Assembly (NCBI RefSeq): GCF_022829585.1
Contig: NZ_JAKSYC010000230.1
Location: forward strand, 1-64,000
From: Methylobacterium sp. J-026
GTDB lineage: Bacteria; Pseudomonadota; Alphaproteobacteria; Rhizobiales; Beijerinckiaceae
Length of the DNA: 64,000 nt
Reading direction: 5' to 3'
Both the position numbers and the translations under genes were made by a program. Shown here one piece after another: positions 9,573 to 19,122 of the stretch. Numbering within the stretch: the stretch's first letter is position 1; every line of letters starts with the position of its first letter. A model generated the notes under the pieces. The model was given only the letters and a program-made list of their open reading frames with translations. It did not search any database and had not been told where the DNA came from.

Positions 9573-12146
9573 ATGGAATCCGATCCCCTCGTCCTGACCT
9601 GGCGTGCCGCGCGGCGTCTGCATGCCGCGGCGGCGGCCCTCGCGGTCGGGATCGGCGTGCCGCTCTGCGCGCTGGCCCTCCTCTGCCTGCGCGACCTCGT
9701 GGCACTGCTGCCCCGCGACGGGGCGGCGGCGCTGCTCTTCCTGCGCCTCGCCGTGCCGCTTCAGGGCGGCGAGCTCGTCCTGGCACCCGGCCTGCCGCTG
9801 CGTCCCGCCGGGCTCGAATTCGCGGCGTTCCTGTGCATCGCCGCCTGCGCGCTGATCCTGGCGGCCCTCGGCTGGTGGGTGGCGCGCCTGTGCTTCAAGG
9901 CCCAGAACCGGGCCGCCGACGCGGTCCGGGACAGCGTCCTGCGGGCGATCCTCGACGCCCCGGCCGGGGCGCGGGACGAGGCGCGCAGCCTCGCCCGCCT
10001 CGTCGGCGACATGCTGGCGCGGGCCGACCGACTGCTCGCCGCCGGGATCGTCCTGCCGGCGATGACGCTCGCCGCCCTGATCCTCGCCCTCGGCTTCGCC
10101 GCGCTGGCGGCGCCCCGGCTGGTCCCGGCGGCAATGGCCGGCCTCGCGGCGGTCGGCCTCGCCTACGGGCTGGTGCTGGAACGGGCGCGGGATCGGCAGG
10201 AGTTACGCCTGCGCACCGGCGCGCGGGCGGAGGAGAACCTGAACGACCTCGTCCGGCGCCTGCCGGCCGTGCGCAACCACGGAGCCGCCGCCCTGGAACG
10301 GACGCGCATCGCGGCCCGCGTGAGCGCGATGCGCGGCACCGTGGCCCGCGCCGAGGCGCGGCTGGCCTATGCCCGGGCGCCGGCCCTCGCCCTGGCGGTG
10401 ATCCTGCCGGCGATCGCGGTCGGCACCGCCCTGTGGCGCAGCACGGCGCCGGGGGTGCCGCCGGCGCCGCCGGTGGATCCGGCCGCACTCCTGGCGGCGG
10501 CGGGCGCCTTCGGCCTCGCGGGCTGGCTCGCGGCGATCTGCGCGCGCCTCTGGACGGTGCGCCGGGCCGTGCGCCCGCGCTTCCGCGACCTCGCCCGCAT
10601 CATCGCGGCCCTCGAAGGCCGGCGGGCACGGACCGGCGCCCCCGTGCCGCTGCCCCGGTCGGGGCTCCTGGCGACCCAGGGCGTCGGCGCCTTCGATCCG
10701 GTCACGGGCGAGCGGCTGACCGGCGTCGACGTCGCCGTCACCATGCCGGGCCATGTGGCGATCACCGGCAGCCGCGGCAGCGGCGCCCGGGCGCTGGCGG
10801 CGGTGCTGGCGGGGCAGGTCGAGCCGACGGCCGGCGCCGTCACCTATGCGGGCACGGACCTGCGCGGCTTCGACGCCGCCGAGCGCGCCCGGCGCATCGC
10901 CTTCGCGGCCGGCGAGGCGATCCTCATGGCGGGCTCGCTCCGGCAGAACCTGCTCTACGGCACCGACCCGGCCCGCGCCCCCGACGACATCGCGCTCATC
11001 GGGCTCAGCCGGCTGACCGGGCTCGACGGCTTCGTCTACGCCCGCGGCCTGACCGGGCGGCTCGACCCCGCGGCCCAGCCGCGGCTCGCGGCCGCGGTCG
11101 TCGCCGCCCGCCGGACCATGCGGGTGGCCCTGGCCGCCAAGGGGGCCGAGCGCCTGGTCGAGCCGTTCGACCCCGACCGCTACAACCATCAGGCGAATAT
11201 CGGCGAGAACATCCTCTTCGGCGAGCCGGTGGGCGGCGCCTTCTCGCCCCTGCGCTTCGCCCGCCATCCCTACCTGCGGGCGGTGCTGGAGGCCGAGGGG
11301 CTGGTCCGGCCGCTGACGGAGATCGGCCTGTCGGTGGCCAGCAGCACCGTGGAGATCTTCGCCGACCTGCCCAACGACCATCCCCTGTTCGACGCCTACT
11401 CGCTGTTCCAGGCCTCGGAGCGGGGCTATTTCGAGGATCTCGTCGTGCGCCTGGCCGACGCCGCCAGCCTGCGCCGGGGGCCGGCGGGCCAGCGCGACCG
11501 CACGCGCCTGATCGGACTGGCCCTGCGCTACAGCGAGTCCCGCCACCGCTTCGGCCTGATCGACGCCGCGTTCGAGGCGCGGCTGGTCCAGGCGCGGCGC
11601 TCCTTCGCGCGGATGCTGCCGGCCCATCTCGCCGGCGCGGTGGAGTTCCACGATCCCGGCCGGGTCAACCCGGCCGCCAGCCTGGAGGAGAACCTGCTGT
11701 TCGGCCGGATCAGCCTCGGCGAGGCCAATGCCGAGCCGCGGGTGCGGGCGCTGGTCCGGCGCGTGCTCGCCGAGGAGGGGCTCGAAGCCGCCGTCTACGG
11801 GCTCGGGCTGGACAGCAAGGTCGAGATCCAGCCGAGCACCGGCGCGCTGGCGGACGGGGCGATCAACGCCCGCGAGCGGATGGCGATCGAGCTGGTCCGC
11901 TGCCTCGCCCGCGAGCCCGACATCCTGGTCGTCGCCCTCGCTCCCGACGAGCGGAGGGAGGACCTGCACGACCGCCTCCTCGGGCTGCGCCGGGCGCGGG
12001 CCGGGCGCGGCCTGATCGTCTGCCTGCCCGGGACCGCCGTGTCGGAGGGTTTCGCGCCGTTCGACGCGGTGATCGCGGTGGAGAACAGCGCGGTGGTGGG
12101 ACCGGTGACGGTGCCCGCGGAGGCCGAACTCGCCCCGGCGGGTTGA
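9573..12146 (+). CDS. ABC-exporter-like membrane protein with degenerate nucleotide-binding motifs
   Basis: An 857-aa protein with an N-terminal membrane region (helices at about 16-40, 85-110, 148-190 and 265-310) and a C-terminal ABC-like domain. The P-loop at about residue 399 reads GSRGSGAR: the catalytic Lys is replaced by Ala. The region after it holds three copies of the segment that normally follows the Q-loop (SLRQNLLYG, NIGENILFG, SLEENLLFG). The signature is weak (ALADGAINARER), and the Walker B strand (DILVVALAP) lacks its Asp-Glu. It is therefore probably not a normal ATPase. ATG at 9573 is chosen because GGAG lies just upstream; another in-frame ATG is at 9522. Function unknown. 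Confidence 0.7.
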   Translation: MESDPLVLTWRAARRLHAAAAALAVGIGVPLCALALLCLRDLVALLPRDGAAALLFLRLAVPLQGGELVLAPGLPLRPAGLEFAAFLCIAACALILAALGWWVARLCFKAQNRAADAVRDSVLRAILDAPAGARDEARSLARLVGDMLARADRLLAAGIVLPAMTLAALILALGFAALAAPRLVPAAMAGLAAVGLAYGLVLERARDRQELRLRTGARAEENLNDLVRRLPAVRNHGAAALERTRIAARVSAMRGTVARAEARLAYARAPALALAVILPAIAVGTALWRSTAPGVPPAPPVDPAALLAAAGAFGLAGWLAAICARLWTVRRAVRPRFRDLARIIAALEGRRARTGAPVPLPRSGLLATQGVGAFDPVTGERLTGVDVAVTMPGHVAITGSRGSGARALAAVLAGQVEPTAGAVTYAGTDLRGFDAAERARRIAFAAGEAILMAGSLRQNLLYGTDPARAPDDIALIGLSRLTGLDGFVYARGLTGRLDPAAQPRLAAAVVAARRTMRVALAAKGAERLVEPFDPDRYNHQANIGENILFGEPVGGAFSPLRFARHPYLRAVLEAEGLVRPLTEIGLSVASSTVEIFADLPNDHPLFDAYSLFQASERGYFEDLVVRLADAASLRRGPAGQRDRTRLIGLALRYSESRHRFGLIDAAFEARLVQARRSFARMLPAHLAGAVEFHDPGRVNPAASLEENLLFGRISLGEANAEPRVRALVRRVLAEEGLEAAVYGLGLDSKVEIQPSTGALADGAINARERMAIELVRCLAREPDILVVALAPDERREDLHDRLLGLRRARAGRGLIVCLPGTAVSEGFAPFDAVIAVENSAVVGPVTVPAEAELAPAG

Positions 12147-12437
12147 GGCGGCCCCGGTCGGGAGATTTCGGGGCGCAGCCGTCCTTCGACGGGGGCGCGC
12201 TAACGCGGTCGCGCCGCGATCAGGACCTCGCGCTTTCGGAGGCGAGACACGGTCGCCCGCGTCCGGATCGAGCGAGGTGCCGATGATACTTTGTCCTGGA
12301 CTTGAATAGCCGTCCCCTTGCAGAGACAAGCTCGGCAGTTCATTGATACGGCGCCTTGAGCGAGCGTCATGCCCCGAGATAACAAGATCAAGGCGGGTAT
12401 CGCCGCAAGACTATCGCTCCGAAGAAGATGACGGCTC
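12147..12437. other. Intergenic region upstream of the TonB-dependent receptor
   Basis: About 290 bp with no gene I can support. The ATG at 12428 runs into a stop after five codons. A weak sigma70-like pair (TTGAGC, then GATAAC about 16 bp later, near 12356-12385) is possible but not convincing. No clear Fur box was recognised. Confidence 0.35.
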
Positions 12438-14762
12438 TTGCGTAGCCCAGCCTTCCTAGCCCTCTGCGCATGCGCCTACCTCGGCACCGATCACGCCGCC
12501 GCGCAGACCGGCCGACCCCGCGACCTTGAGGAGTTGTCCGTCGTCCTCGACCGCGCCCCCACGCCTGCCGACGCCGAACCGTGGGCCGCGCGCGGCGATG
12601 CGGGGCCAACCCCGCCGGGCGGCACAGCGCCCGGCGTCGGGATCACGTTCGGGGGGGCCGCGACGACGATCACCCGGCGGGACGCGATCGCCGATCGGCC
12701 AGCCGCCGACATAGGCTCGATCCTGCTCGACAGCCCCGGTGTCACCGTGCGCCAGGGGACGGGCGGCCGCGACGTCATCGTCTCGATCCGCGGCGCCAAC
12801 GCCCGTTCCACCGGCGTGAACCGCTCCATCGCCGTGGTCGAGGACGGCTTCCCGCTGACTCAGCCCGACGGTGGCTCGCGCTTCGACCTCACCGACCCGC
12901 ACGCCTACGCCGACGTCACCGTCCTGCGCGGGCCGCAATCGGCGCTGTTTGGCAACTACGCCACCGGCGGCGCCATCGCGTTCCGGACCCGCACCGGCGC
13001 CGAGATCGACGGCTACGAGATCGGTGCCGACGCCGGTTCGTTCGGGTATCTCAACACCTACGCCGCCGCGGGGCGGGCGAGCGGCCCGTTCGATCTCGCC
13101 CTGTTCCTCAGCGACGCACGGGCGAACGGCTACCAGGATCATGCGAGCTACGACACGCAGACGGTCAACCTGATCGCGCGCTACGCGCCGACCCCGGACG
13201 ACCGATTCACCATCAAGGCCATCGACAACCAGCTGCACGCCGATGTCCCGGCGCGCGCGTCGCTGGCGCAGTACAGGATCAACCCCTACCAGCGCGGCTG
13301 CGCGGCGGCGGCCACGGCAGCGCCGGGCTGCACGACCTACGCCTACTTCGCCAACGGCGCCTACGGCGCGACGGTGGCCGTGACGGCGAGCGAGGCGGCG
13401 CTGCTGCGCGACGACAGGCGCACCGTCCTCGGCCTGCGCTACGAGCACGACCTCGATGCATTCACCACCTGGAGCGCGCAGGCGGTGCTCGATGAGCGCA
13501 ACTTCTTCCAGCCGTTCTACACCGCCTCACCCCAGGGTTCGTACCCGTCCCAGAACCTCCTCACCGACGTGACCCGGCGCGCCGACCTGTTCGGTCTGCC
13601 GGCGACCGGCTACGCGGCGCTGTCCTACGACCGGATCGAGTCCCACGCCGCGATCTACACCCGCGCCCCTTACAGCGGGCCGCGCCTGGGCGCGCTGACC
13701 AGCGACCAGCGGGCGGTCCAGGACAACCTCGGCGCACGGGCTCGGGTGGAGCTACAGCTGTCCGAACGGTGGTCGGTGGCGGCCGGGCTCGGCGCGCAGG
13801 CGACCGGCGTCGCGGGGCGCAACATCTTCTACACGACGACCCCGGGCGGCACGGCTGGAGCTGGGGCCGGCGTGGACCGCACCTTCCTCAACGCCGCGCA
13901 GGACCTGTCGCTGACCTACCGGCCCAGCGCGGACTGGCGGTTCCTCGCCCGCGCGGCGACCGCCTACGCGACCCCGGCGGCCACCAGCCTGTTCATCACG
14001 CCCGCCGGAATACCGGGCAACAACACGCTGCTGAGGCCGCAGCGCAACCTCGGACTCGACCTCGGCGCGACCTGGATGCCGCTGCCAGGACTGCAACTGT
14101 CGATCACCGGCTTCTACGAGTTCCTGCGCGACGAACTCGTCTCGCAATCGCCCGGCGGCGGCCTCCTGCCGTTCATCGTCAACGCGCCGGCCTCGGAGCA
14201 CCGCGGCGTCGAGGTCCGCGCGACCTGGGCGTCTCCGGACGGGTGGCGGGCGACGCTGGCCTATACCCACGACGACCAAGTCTACACGCGGTACACCGAG
14301 CAACTCAGCGCGGGGGCGAGGACCGCCACGTTCGATCGGGTGGGCCGGCACATCCCGGGCGTGCCCGTCGATGCGGGGCTGGTACGGCTCGGCCACGAAT
14401 GGACGACCGGCCTGCTGCACGGCTTCGGGGCGTTCGTCGAGGCGGTCTCCCAGAGCGGTTTCCCGCTCGACAACGCCAACGTGCTGAAAGCCCCGGGTTT
14501 CGGGATCGTCAACCTCAACGTCCACTACGACCGAGCGCTCTCGGGTCGGGCGGATGCCGGCTTCGCCAAACGCGTGAGCGTCTATGTCGAGGCGCGCAAC
14601 GTGCTGGGTCAGGTCTATACGAACGCCGCCCAGAACGTCGCCGACACGATCAGCGCGGTGAACGGACAGCCGAACGGAGCGCGCGTCCTGGCCCAGGCGA
14701 CCGGCTCCGTATTCGCGGGTGCACCGCGCAACATCGTCGGCGGCGTACGCGTGGCGTTCTGA
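12438..14762 (+). CDS. TonB-dependent outer membrane receptor
   Basis: A 774-aa outer membrane transporter that imports a siderophore, vitamin or other large ligand using TonB energy. It has a signal peptide (about 1-22, ending HAAAQ), a TonB-box-like ELSVV at about 32-36, and a plug domain (ILLDSPGVTVRQGTGGRD, VLRGPQSALFGNYATGG). The beta-barrel ends in Phe (GGVRVAF), as expected for insertion by BAM. The start is TTG at 12438, since the nearby ATG (12428) is followed by a stop; a purine-rich GAAGAAG precedes it. No TonB/ExbBD or uptake ABC genes adjoin it, so the substrate is not indicated. PhuR- or FecA-like iron receptors are the general relatives. Confidence 0.88.
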   Translation: MRSPAFLALCACAYLGTDHAAAQTGRPRDLEELSVVLDRAPTPADAEPWAARGDAGPTPPGGTAPGVGITFGGAATTITRRDAIADRPAADIGSILLDSPGVTVRQGTGGRDVIVSIRGANARSTGVNRSIAVVEDGFPLTQPDGGSRFDLTDPHAYADVTVLRGPQSALFGNYATGGAIAFRTRTGAEIDGYEIGADAGSFGYLNTYAAAGRASGPFDLALFLSDARANGYQDHASYDTQTVNLIARYAPTPDDRFTIKAIDNQLHADVPARASLAQYRINPYQRGCAAAATAAPGCTTYAYFANGAYGATVAVTASEAALLRDDRRTVLGLRYEHDLDAFTTWSAQAVLDERNFFQPFYTASPQGSYPSQNLLTDVTRRADLFGLPATGYAALSYDRIESHAAIYTRAPYSGPRLGALTSDQRAVQDNLGARARVELQLSERWSVAAGLGAQATGVAGRNIFYTTTPGGTAGAGAGVDRTFLNAAQDLSLTYRPSADWRFLARAATAYATPAATSLFITPAGIPGNNTLLRPQRNLGLDLGATWMPLPGLQLSITGFYEFLRDELVSQSPGGGLLPFIVNAPASEHRGVEVRATWASPDGWRATLAYTHDDQVYTRYTEQLSAGARTATFDRVGRHIPGVPVDAGLVRLGHEWTTGLLHGFGAFVEAVSQSGFPLDNANVLKAPGFGIVNLNVHYDRALSGRADAGFAKRVSVYVEARNVLGQVYTNAAQNVADTISAVNGQPNGARVLAQATGSVFAGAPRNIVGGVRVAF

Positions 14763-15001
14763 CGATGAGGGCCGCGCGTCATACATCGGGCGATGGCCCG
14801 TTTCTGGAGCCGTGCCGGCCGCCGTCGGCTTCGACCGCGCAGCGCATGTCGCCAAGCCCCAGACGACGGCCCGAATCGGATCAGCCGCGCCCGTCCGTCG
14901 GTGCGGTCCGAGCCACAGCCTCACCGCCGCCGCAATGGCCCGGCAAGCCGATGGCCCGCGTCCGTCCGGCGCCATTCCGGCCGATCCAGTGCGGACGGTT
15001 C

Positions 15002-16198
15002 ATGCCTCGAACGCTCCCGATAACGCTCGCCGCCGGTCTGGCGCTCCTGGTGGCCCATGGCGGCCCGGCCGCCGCGCAGGCCGGGAAGGCCGAGGCGCCG
15101 ATCCCGGCCGCCACCCTGGCGCTGATGGCCCACAAGGGTGTCACGGCCGCGTCCCCGGTCCTGTTCCGGGCCTACAAGAAGGAATCCGAGATCGAGGTCT
15201 GGAAGAAGGGCCCGTCGGGCTACGTCTTCATCAAGACCTTCCCGATCTGCCGCTGGTCCGGGCAGCTCGGGCCCAAGCGCCGGAGCGGCGACCGGCAGAC
15301 CCCGGAGGGGTTCTACACGGTGCCCCGGGGCCAGATGAACCCGAACTCGCACTACTACCTGTCCTTCGACGTCGGCTATCCCAACGCCTACGACCGGGCC
15401 CACGGGTCCACCGGCTCGGCCGTGATGGTCCACGGCATCTGCTCGTCGATGGGCTGCTTCGCCATGACCGACGGCACGGTCGGCGAGATCTACGCCATCG
15501 CCCGCGACGCCCTGAAGGGCGGGCAGGCGGCGTTCCAGTTCCAGTCCTACCCGTTCCGGATGACCGCCGAGGCCATGGCCCGGCACCGGCTGGACCCGAA
15601 CATCGCGTTCTGGCGCGAGCTCAAGGCCGGGTCCGACCGGTTCGAGGCGAGCCGCGAGGAGCTCCAGGTCTCGGTGGCCGCCGGCCGCTACGCCTTCGCC
15701 CCGTCCCGGAATCCCGCCGTGGAGGCGGCGGTGGCGACCCGGCGGGCCGTGGAGGACGCGCGGATCGCCGCCCTGGCCGAGACCGGGGAGCCCGCCGTGC
15801 GCATCACCTATTCCGACGGGGGGCAGAACGCCTTCTGGGCGGCCTACACGGCCCGGGGCGGCACGGTCGGCGACATCAGCCGCCCGGAGGCCCTGGCCTT
15901 CGCCGGACAGGAGGTGGTGGTCGTGCCGGCGCACCGCGCCCCGCGCCCGGTGCCTCAATCCGTCTGGGCCGCCTGGGCCGCGGCGGATTCCGTGCTGTCC
16001 CCCCGGCGGATGGCCGGCTTCGTCCCGGTCTACGAGCGCGCCGCCGACCCGTTCGGGGCGCTGGCCGCCCCCCTGCCGACCCGCTACGGCGACGGTCTGC
16101 CCTCCTGGCTCGCCGCCGGCCTCGGCGGCCGGGTTCCCGGCTCCCCGAATCTGCCCGGCGCGACGCCCGGTCTCCTGGCCTCGGCCGAAGGCCCTTGA
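15002..16198 (+). CDS. L,D-transpeptidase (YafK/YkuD family)
   Basis: A 398-aa secreted murein L,D-transpeptidase-like protein. It has a signal peptide (about 1-25, ending AAAQA) followed by the YkuD catalytic domain with the conserved HG...SxGC motif (VHGICSSMGCF). The Cys of SSMGC is the nucleophile and the His of VHG is its partner. Upstream motifs KTFPICRWSG and TPEGFY are typical of the YafK branch. The C-terminal 180 aa are less conserved and Ala/Pro-rich. The family cross-links peptidoglycan or attaches/detaches Braun-type lipoproteins in the periplasm. The start is chosen at the signal peptide Met; an in-frame ATG at 14951 is less likely. Confidence 0.85.
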   Translation: MPRTLPITLAAGLALLVAHGGPAAAQAGKAEAPIPAATLALMAHKGVTAASPVLFRAYKKESEIEVWKKGPSGYVFIKTFPICRWSGQLGPKRRSGDRQTPEGFYTVPRGQMNPNSHYYLSFDVGYPNAYDRAHGSTGSAVMVHGICSSMGCFAMTDGTVGEIYAIARDALKGGQAAFQFQSYPFRMTAEAMARHRLDPNIAFWRELKAGSDRFEASREELQVSVAAGRYAFAPSRNPAVEAAVATRRAVEDARIAALAETGEPAVRITYSDGGQNAFWAAYTARGGTVGDISRPEALAFAGQEVVVVPAHRAPRPVPQSVWAAWAAADSVLSPRRMAGFVPVYERAADPFGALAAPLPTRYGDGLPSWLAAGLGGRVPGSPNLPGATPGLLASAEGP

Positions 16199-16403
16199 GG
16201 CATGCAAGCGCCCGGCCCGGCGACCCGTCCGTGTGCGAAGACGCACATCACGGGGGCTCTCGGCACACCAATTCATGGTACGGCAGGGGACGAACGGTAC
16301 TCTCGTTCCGTCGGCCTGCCGTAATCAGAGCACTCTTCCCGGAACGGCGACGGGGTTTCGATCGTAACGGATCGGGATTGACGTCCGCAGATTCGTGATC
16401 GCC

Positions 16404-17333
16404 ATGTCCAATCGTTTTGAGCCGGCCCTCCCGGCGGCCGACCAAGACCTCGTCCTCCGGTTCTGGGGCGTGCGCGGCTCGACCCCGGTCAGCGGCCCGC
16501 AATACGCCGAGTTCGGCGGCAACACGCCGTGCCTGGAGGTGCGCTGCGGGCAGCGCCTCTTCATCGTGGACGCGGGCTCGGGCCTCTACAATCTCGGGCA
16601 GGGCCACCGCACCGACCTGCCCCGGGAAGTCGACCTGCTGTTCAGCCACCTGCATCTCGACCACACGGCGGGTCTGCCGTTCTTCAAGCCCGCGGTCCTC
16701 GACTGCGACCGCGTGATCAACACCTATTGCGGCAATCTCGGCGGCGAATCGGCCGGGCCGACCCTCGACCGTCTGTTCGCGCCGCCGCTCTTCCCGGTTA
16801 CCCTCGACAAGCTGTGCTGCACCTTCCACCACCATGGGTTCGAGGCGGGGCAGACCCTGACCTTCCCGGACGGGGTGCGGGTCGACACGATCCCGCTGAA
16901 CCATCCGCAGGGCTCGGTGGGCTACCGGTTCGAGCATGGCGGCCGGCGCCTGTGCCTGATCAGCGACATCGAGCACAGCGATCCCTGGCCGGACCCGGAG
17001 CTCGCCCGGTTCGTCGCCGGCGCCGACCTGATGGTCTATGACGGCATGTTCACCGACGGCGAGTACCCGACCTGCCGGGGCTGGGGCCATTCCACGTGGC
17101 AGAAGGGCGTCGAGCTGGCGCGGGTCGCGGGCGTGAAGGCGCTGGCCATCATCCACCTGCATCCGGCCCATTCCGACACGGCGCTCCGCGACATGGAGGC
17201 CGATCTCCAGGCCGAGATGCCCACCGCCTTCATCGCCCGCGAATCGCAGAGCATCACCGTGGGCACACCCCGGACCGTGACCCGCCGCCCCGCCGTGGCG
17301 CGCGAGGTGCGCCGCCGGATCAAGGTCGCCTGA
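16404..17333 (+). CDS. MBL-fold metallohydrolase
   Basis: A 309-aa cytoplasmic metallo-beta-lactamase-fold hydrolase. The zinc motif is HLHLDHTAG, preceded by FWGVRGSTPVSG and FGGNTPCLEV, a pattern shared with cyclic-phosphodiesterase/RNase Z-like MBL proteins often annotated as ribonuclease Z family or PhnP-like. Further ligands are in LNHPQGSVGYRF, SDIEHSD and HLHPAHSD. No lactamase-specific features were seen. The substrate cannot be told from sequence. The start could be the GTG at 16395, but ATG 16404 is preferred. It is monocistronic as far as can be seen. Confidence 0.85.
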   Translation: MSNRFEPALPAADQDLVLRFWGVRGSTPVSGPQYAEFGGNTPCLEVRCGQRLFIVDAGSGLYNLGQGHRTDLPREVDLLFSHLHLDHTAGLPFFKPAVLDCDRVINTYCGNLGGESAGPTLDRLFAPPLFPVTLDKLCCTFHHHGFEAGQTLTFPDGVRVDTIPLNHPQGSVGYRFEHGGRRLCLISDIEHSDPWPDPELARFVAGADLMVYDGMFTDGEYPTCRGWGHSTWQKGVELARVAGVKALAIIHLHPAHSDTALRDMEADLQAEMPTAFIARESQSITVGTPRTVTRRPAVAREVRRRIKVA

Positions 17334-17339
17334 ACCGCC

Positions 17340-17546
17340 TCAGACGGAGCGACCCGCCGCGCGGGCCCTGCGCGCCCGGTCGAACCGCCGGAATCCGAAC
17401 AGCACGAACAGGGCGACGCCGATCGTCAGGATGCTCCAGCCGTAATTGCTGACGAGCTGGGCGTCGATCGGATGGCCGATCCAGCCGAGGGCGACAAGCA
17501 GCCCGAAGGCGGCGATCGCCGCTGAAACGAGCATCCCGACAATCAT
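17340..17546 (-). CDS. Small two-helix membrane protein
   Basis: A 68-aa protein with two hydrophobic segments (about 2-20 and 33-50) and a basic C-terminus (FRRFDRARRARAAGR) that should face the cytoplasm. A longer frame reaching 17657 exists, but the ATG at 17546 has an excellent ribosome-binding site (GGAGAA) 4-5 nt upstream and gives a compact membrane protein. It converges with the MBL-fold gene. No named family recognised. Confidence 0.65.
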   Translation of the reverse strand: MIVGMLVSAAIAAFGLLVALGWIGHPIDAQLVSNYGWSILTIGVALFVLFGFRRFDRARRARAAGRSV

Positions 17547-17806
17547 CGAATTCTCCGGCGAACCGCGCCCGCACCGTCCGACGCGGCGCGCGAGACCGGA
17601 AGAATGCGCGGGACCGGCAGCCGTTCCGTGCCTCCGCCGGGCATGTCCCCGGCACACCGGGACCCCGAAGCGGGAGCCCTAAGGCGTCAGGAAGCGGCGC
17701 AAACCGCGATCTTCGCACCGCACCTGATTGCAACGCCCTCGGGCCCCGCTCTAAGTAGGCGCCCTGACGGCGCCCCGGGGCGCGCGCGGAACCCGAGACC
17801 ACGGCG

Positions 17807-19057
17807 ATGACCGGCCACCAGAACACGACCGCGGGCCCGACCGCGGATACGGCGGCGAACACGCCCCAGGACAGCGGCCCCGCCACCATGGCCGGCCCCA
17901 ATCTGCTGCGCCCGCAATCCCAGCTCGTGACGATCTACGGCGGCTCCGGCTTCCTCGGTCGGCACGTGGTGCGGGCGCTGGCCAAGCGCGGCTACCGGAT
18001 CCGCGTGGCGGCGCGGCGGCCGGACCTCGCGCTGTTCCTGCAGCCCCTGGGACAGGTCAACCAGATCGTGGCCGTCCAGGCCAACCTGCGCTACCCCGAG
18101 TCCGTGGCCCGCGCCGCCGAGCGCGCGGACGTGCTGATCAACCTCGTCGGCATTCTGCAGGAAACCGGGTCCCAGAGCTTCGCGCGGCTGCAGGTCGAGG
18201 GCGCCGAGACGATCGCCCGGGCGGCAGCCCGGCAGGGGGCCCGGATGATCCAGGTCTCGGCGATCGGGGCGGACCCGGCCTCGCCGTCGCTCTACGCCCG
18301 CACCAAGGCCGAGGGCGAGGCCAAGGTCTTCGCCGCCTGCCCGGACGCGGTGGTGTTCCGGCCGTCGCTGATCTTCGGCCCCGGCGACGGCTTCTTCAAC
18401 CGGTTCGCCGGTCTCGCCCGGGCCCTCCCGGTCCTGCCGCTGGCCGGCGGGCAGTCGCGCTTCCAGCCGGCCTTCGTGGGCGATGTCGCCGAGGCGATCG
18501 CCCGGGCGGTCGACGGCACGGTCGCGGGGGGCCGGGTCTACGAACTCGGCGGCCCGGAGGTGGGCACGCTGGAGCACTTCGTGCGCTACATGCTCAAGAC
18601 GATCCAGCGCAAGCGCGTCGTGGTCGATCTGCCCCTGCCGGTCGCCAAGCTTCAGGCCCGCATGCTGGAGATCGCCGACACCCTGACCTTCGGCCTGCTG
18701 CCGGACTCGCTCAAGCTCACCCGCGATCAGGTGATCCTGCTCCAGAACGACAACGTCGTCTCCGAAGCGGCGAAGGCCGAGGGCCGGACCTTCGAGGGCC
18801 TCGGCATCCTCCCGACCGCCGCCGAGGCGGTGGTGCCGGGCTACCTCTGGACCTACCGCAAGGCGGGTCAGTTCGCCACCGATCGGGACGAGGAGCTGCT
18901 GTCCGAAGTGCCCGACACGCTGGCATCGAAGCCCATGGCGGCCGGCTCGCAGCACAGGCCCCAGACCGCCTCCGGCCCGGCGATCGGCGCCGATGCCGGC
19001 AGCTCGCCGGGGCGGGGCGGCGGAAGCGTGCGCTGGGGCACCCGGAAGCCGGGCTAG
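17807..19057 (+). CDS. NAD(P)-binding protein of the complex I NDUFA9 family
   Basis: A 416-aa atypical short-chain dehydrogenase. After a Thr/Ala-rich leader of about 35 aa comes the Rossmann glycine motif YGGSGFLGRHVV at about 45-56, then LINLVGILQE, a YARTKAEGE stretch with the Tyr and Lys of the SDR core, and VVFRPSLIFGPGDGFF. These fit bacterial homologues of the mitochondrial complex I accessory subunit NDUFA9/39 kDa, common in alphaproteobacteria. The C-terminal 50 aa are low-complexity. Proposed roles are NADPH binding in complex I stability or lipid/quinone-linked reduction; the sequence does not decide. It precedes the epimerase gene by 65 bp. Confidence 0.85.
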   Translation: MTGHQNTTAGPTADTAANTPQDSGPATMAGPNLLRPQSQLVTIYGGSGFLGRHVVRALAKRGYRIRVAARRPDLALFLQPLGQVNQIVAVQANLRYPESVARAAERADVLINLVGILQETGSQSFARLQVEGAETIARAAARQGARMIQVSAIGADPASPSLYARTKAEGEAKVFAACPDAVVFRPSLIFGPGDGFFNRFAGLARALPVLPLAGGQSRFQPAFVGDVAEAIARAVDGTVAGGRVYELGGPEVGTLEHFVRYMLKTIQRKRVVVDLPLPVAKLQARMLEIADTLTFGLLPDSLKLTRDQVILLQNDNVVSEAAKAEGRTFEGLGILPTAAEAVVPGYLWTYRKAGQFATDRDEELLSEVPDTLASKPMAAGSQHRPQTASGPAIGADAGSSPGRGGGSVRWGTRKPG

Positions 19058-19122
19058 ATGGCGCATCCCATCCCGAGCCGCGCGCAAGCGGCGCCCGCGC
19101 ACCGCGAACCGGCGGTCCGGGC

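Noticed and set aside
9362..12329. Long frames on the opposite strand and other frames overlapping the ABC-like gene
   Set aside because: They are shadows in high-GC DNA, rich in Arg/Gly/Pro with no domains, and conflict with the coherent frame at 9573-12146.
17687..19102. 471-aa minus-strand frame opposite the NDUFA9-like gene
   Set aside because: Low-complexity shadow; the plus-strand Rossmann protein has clear motifs.
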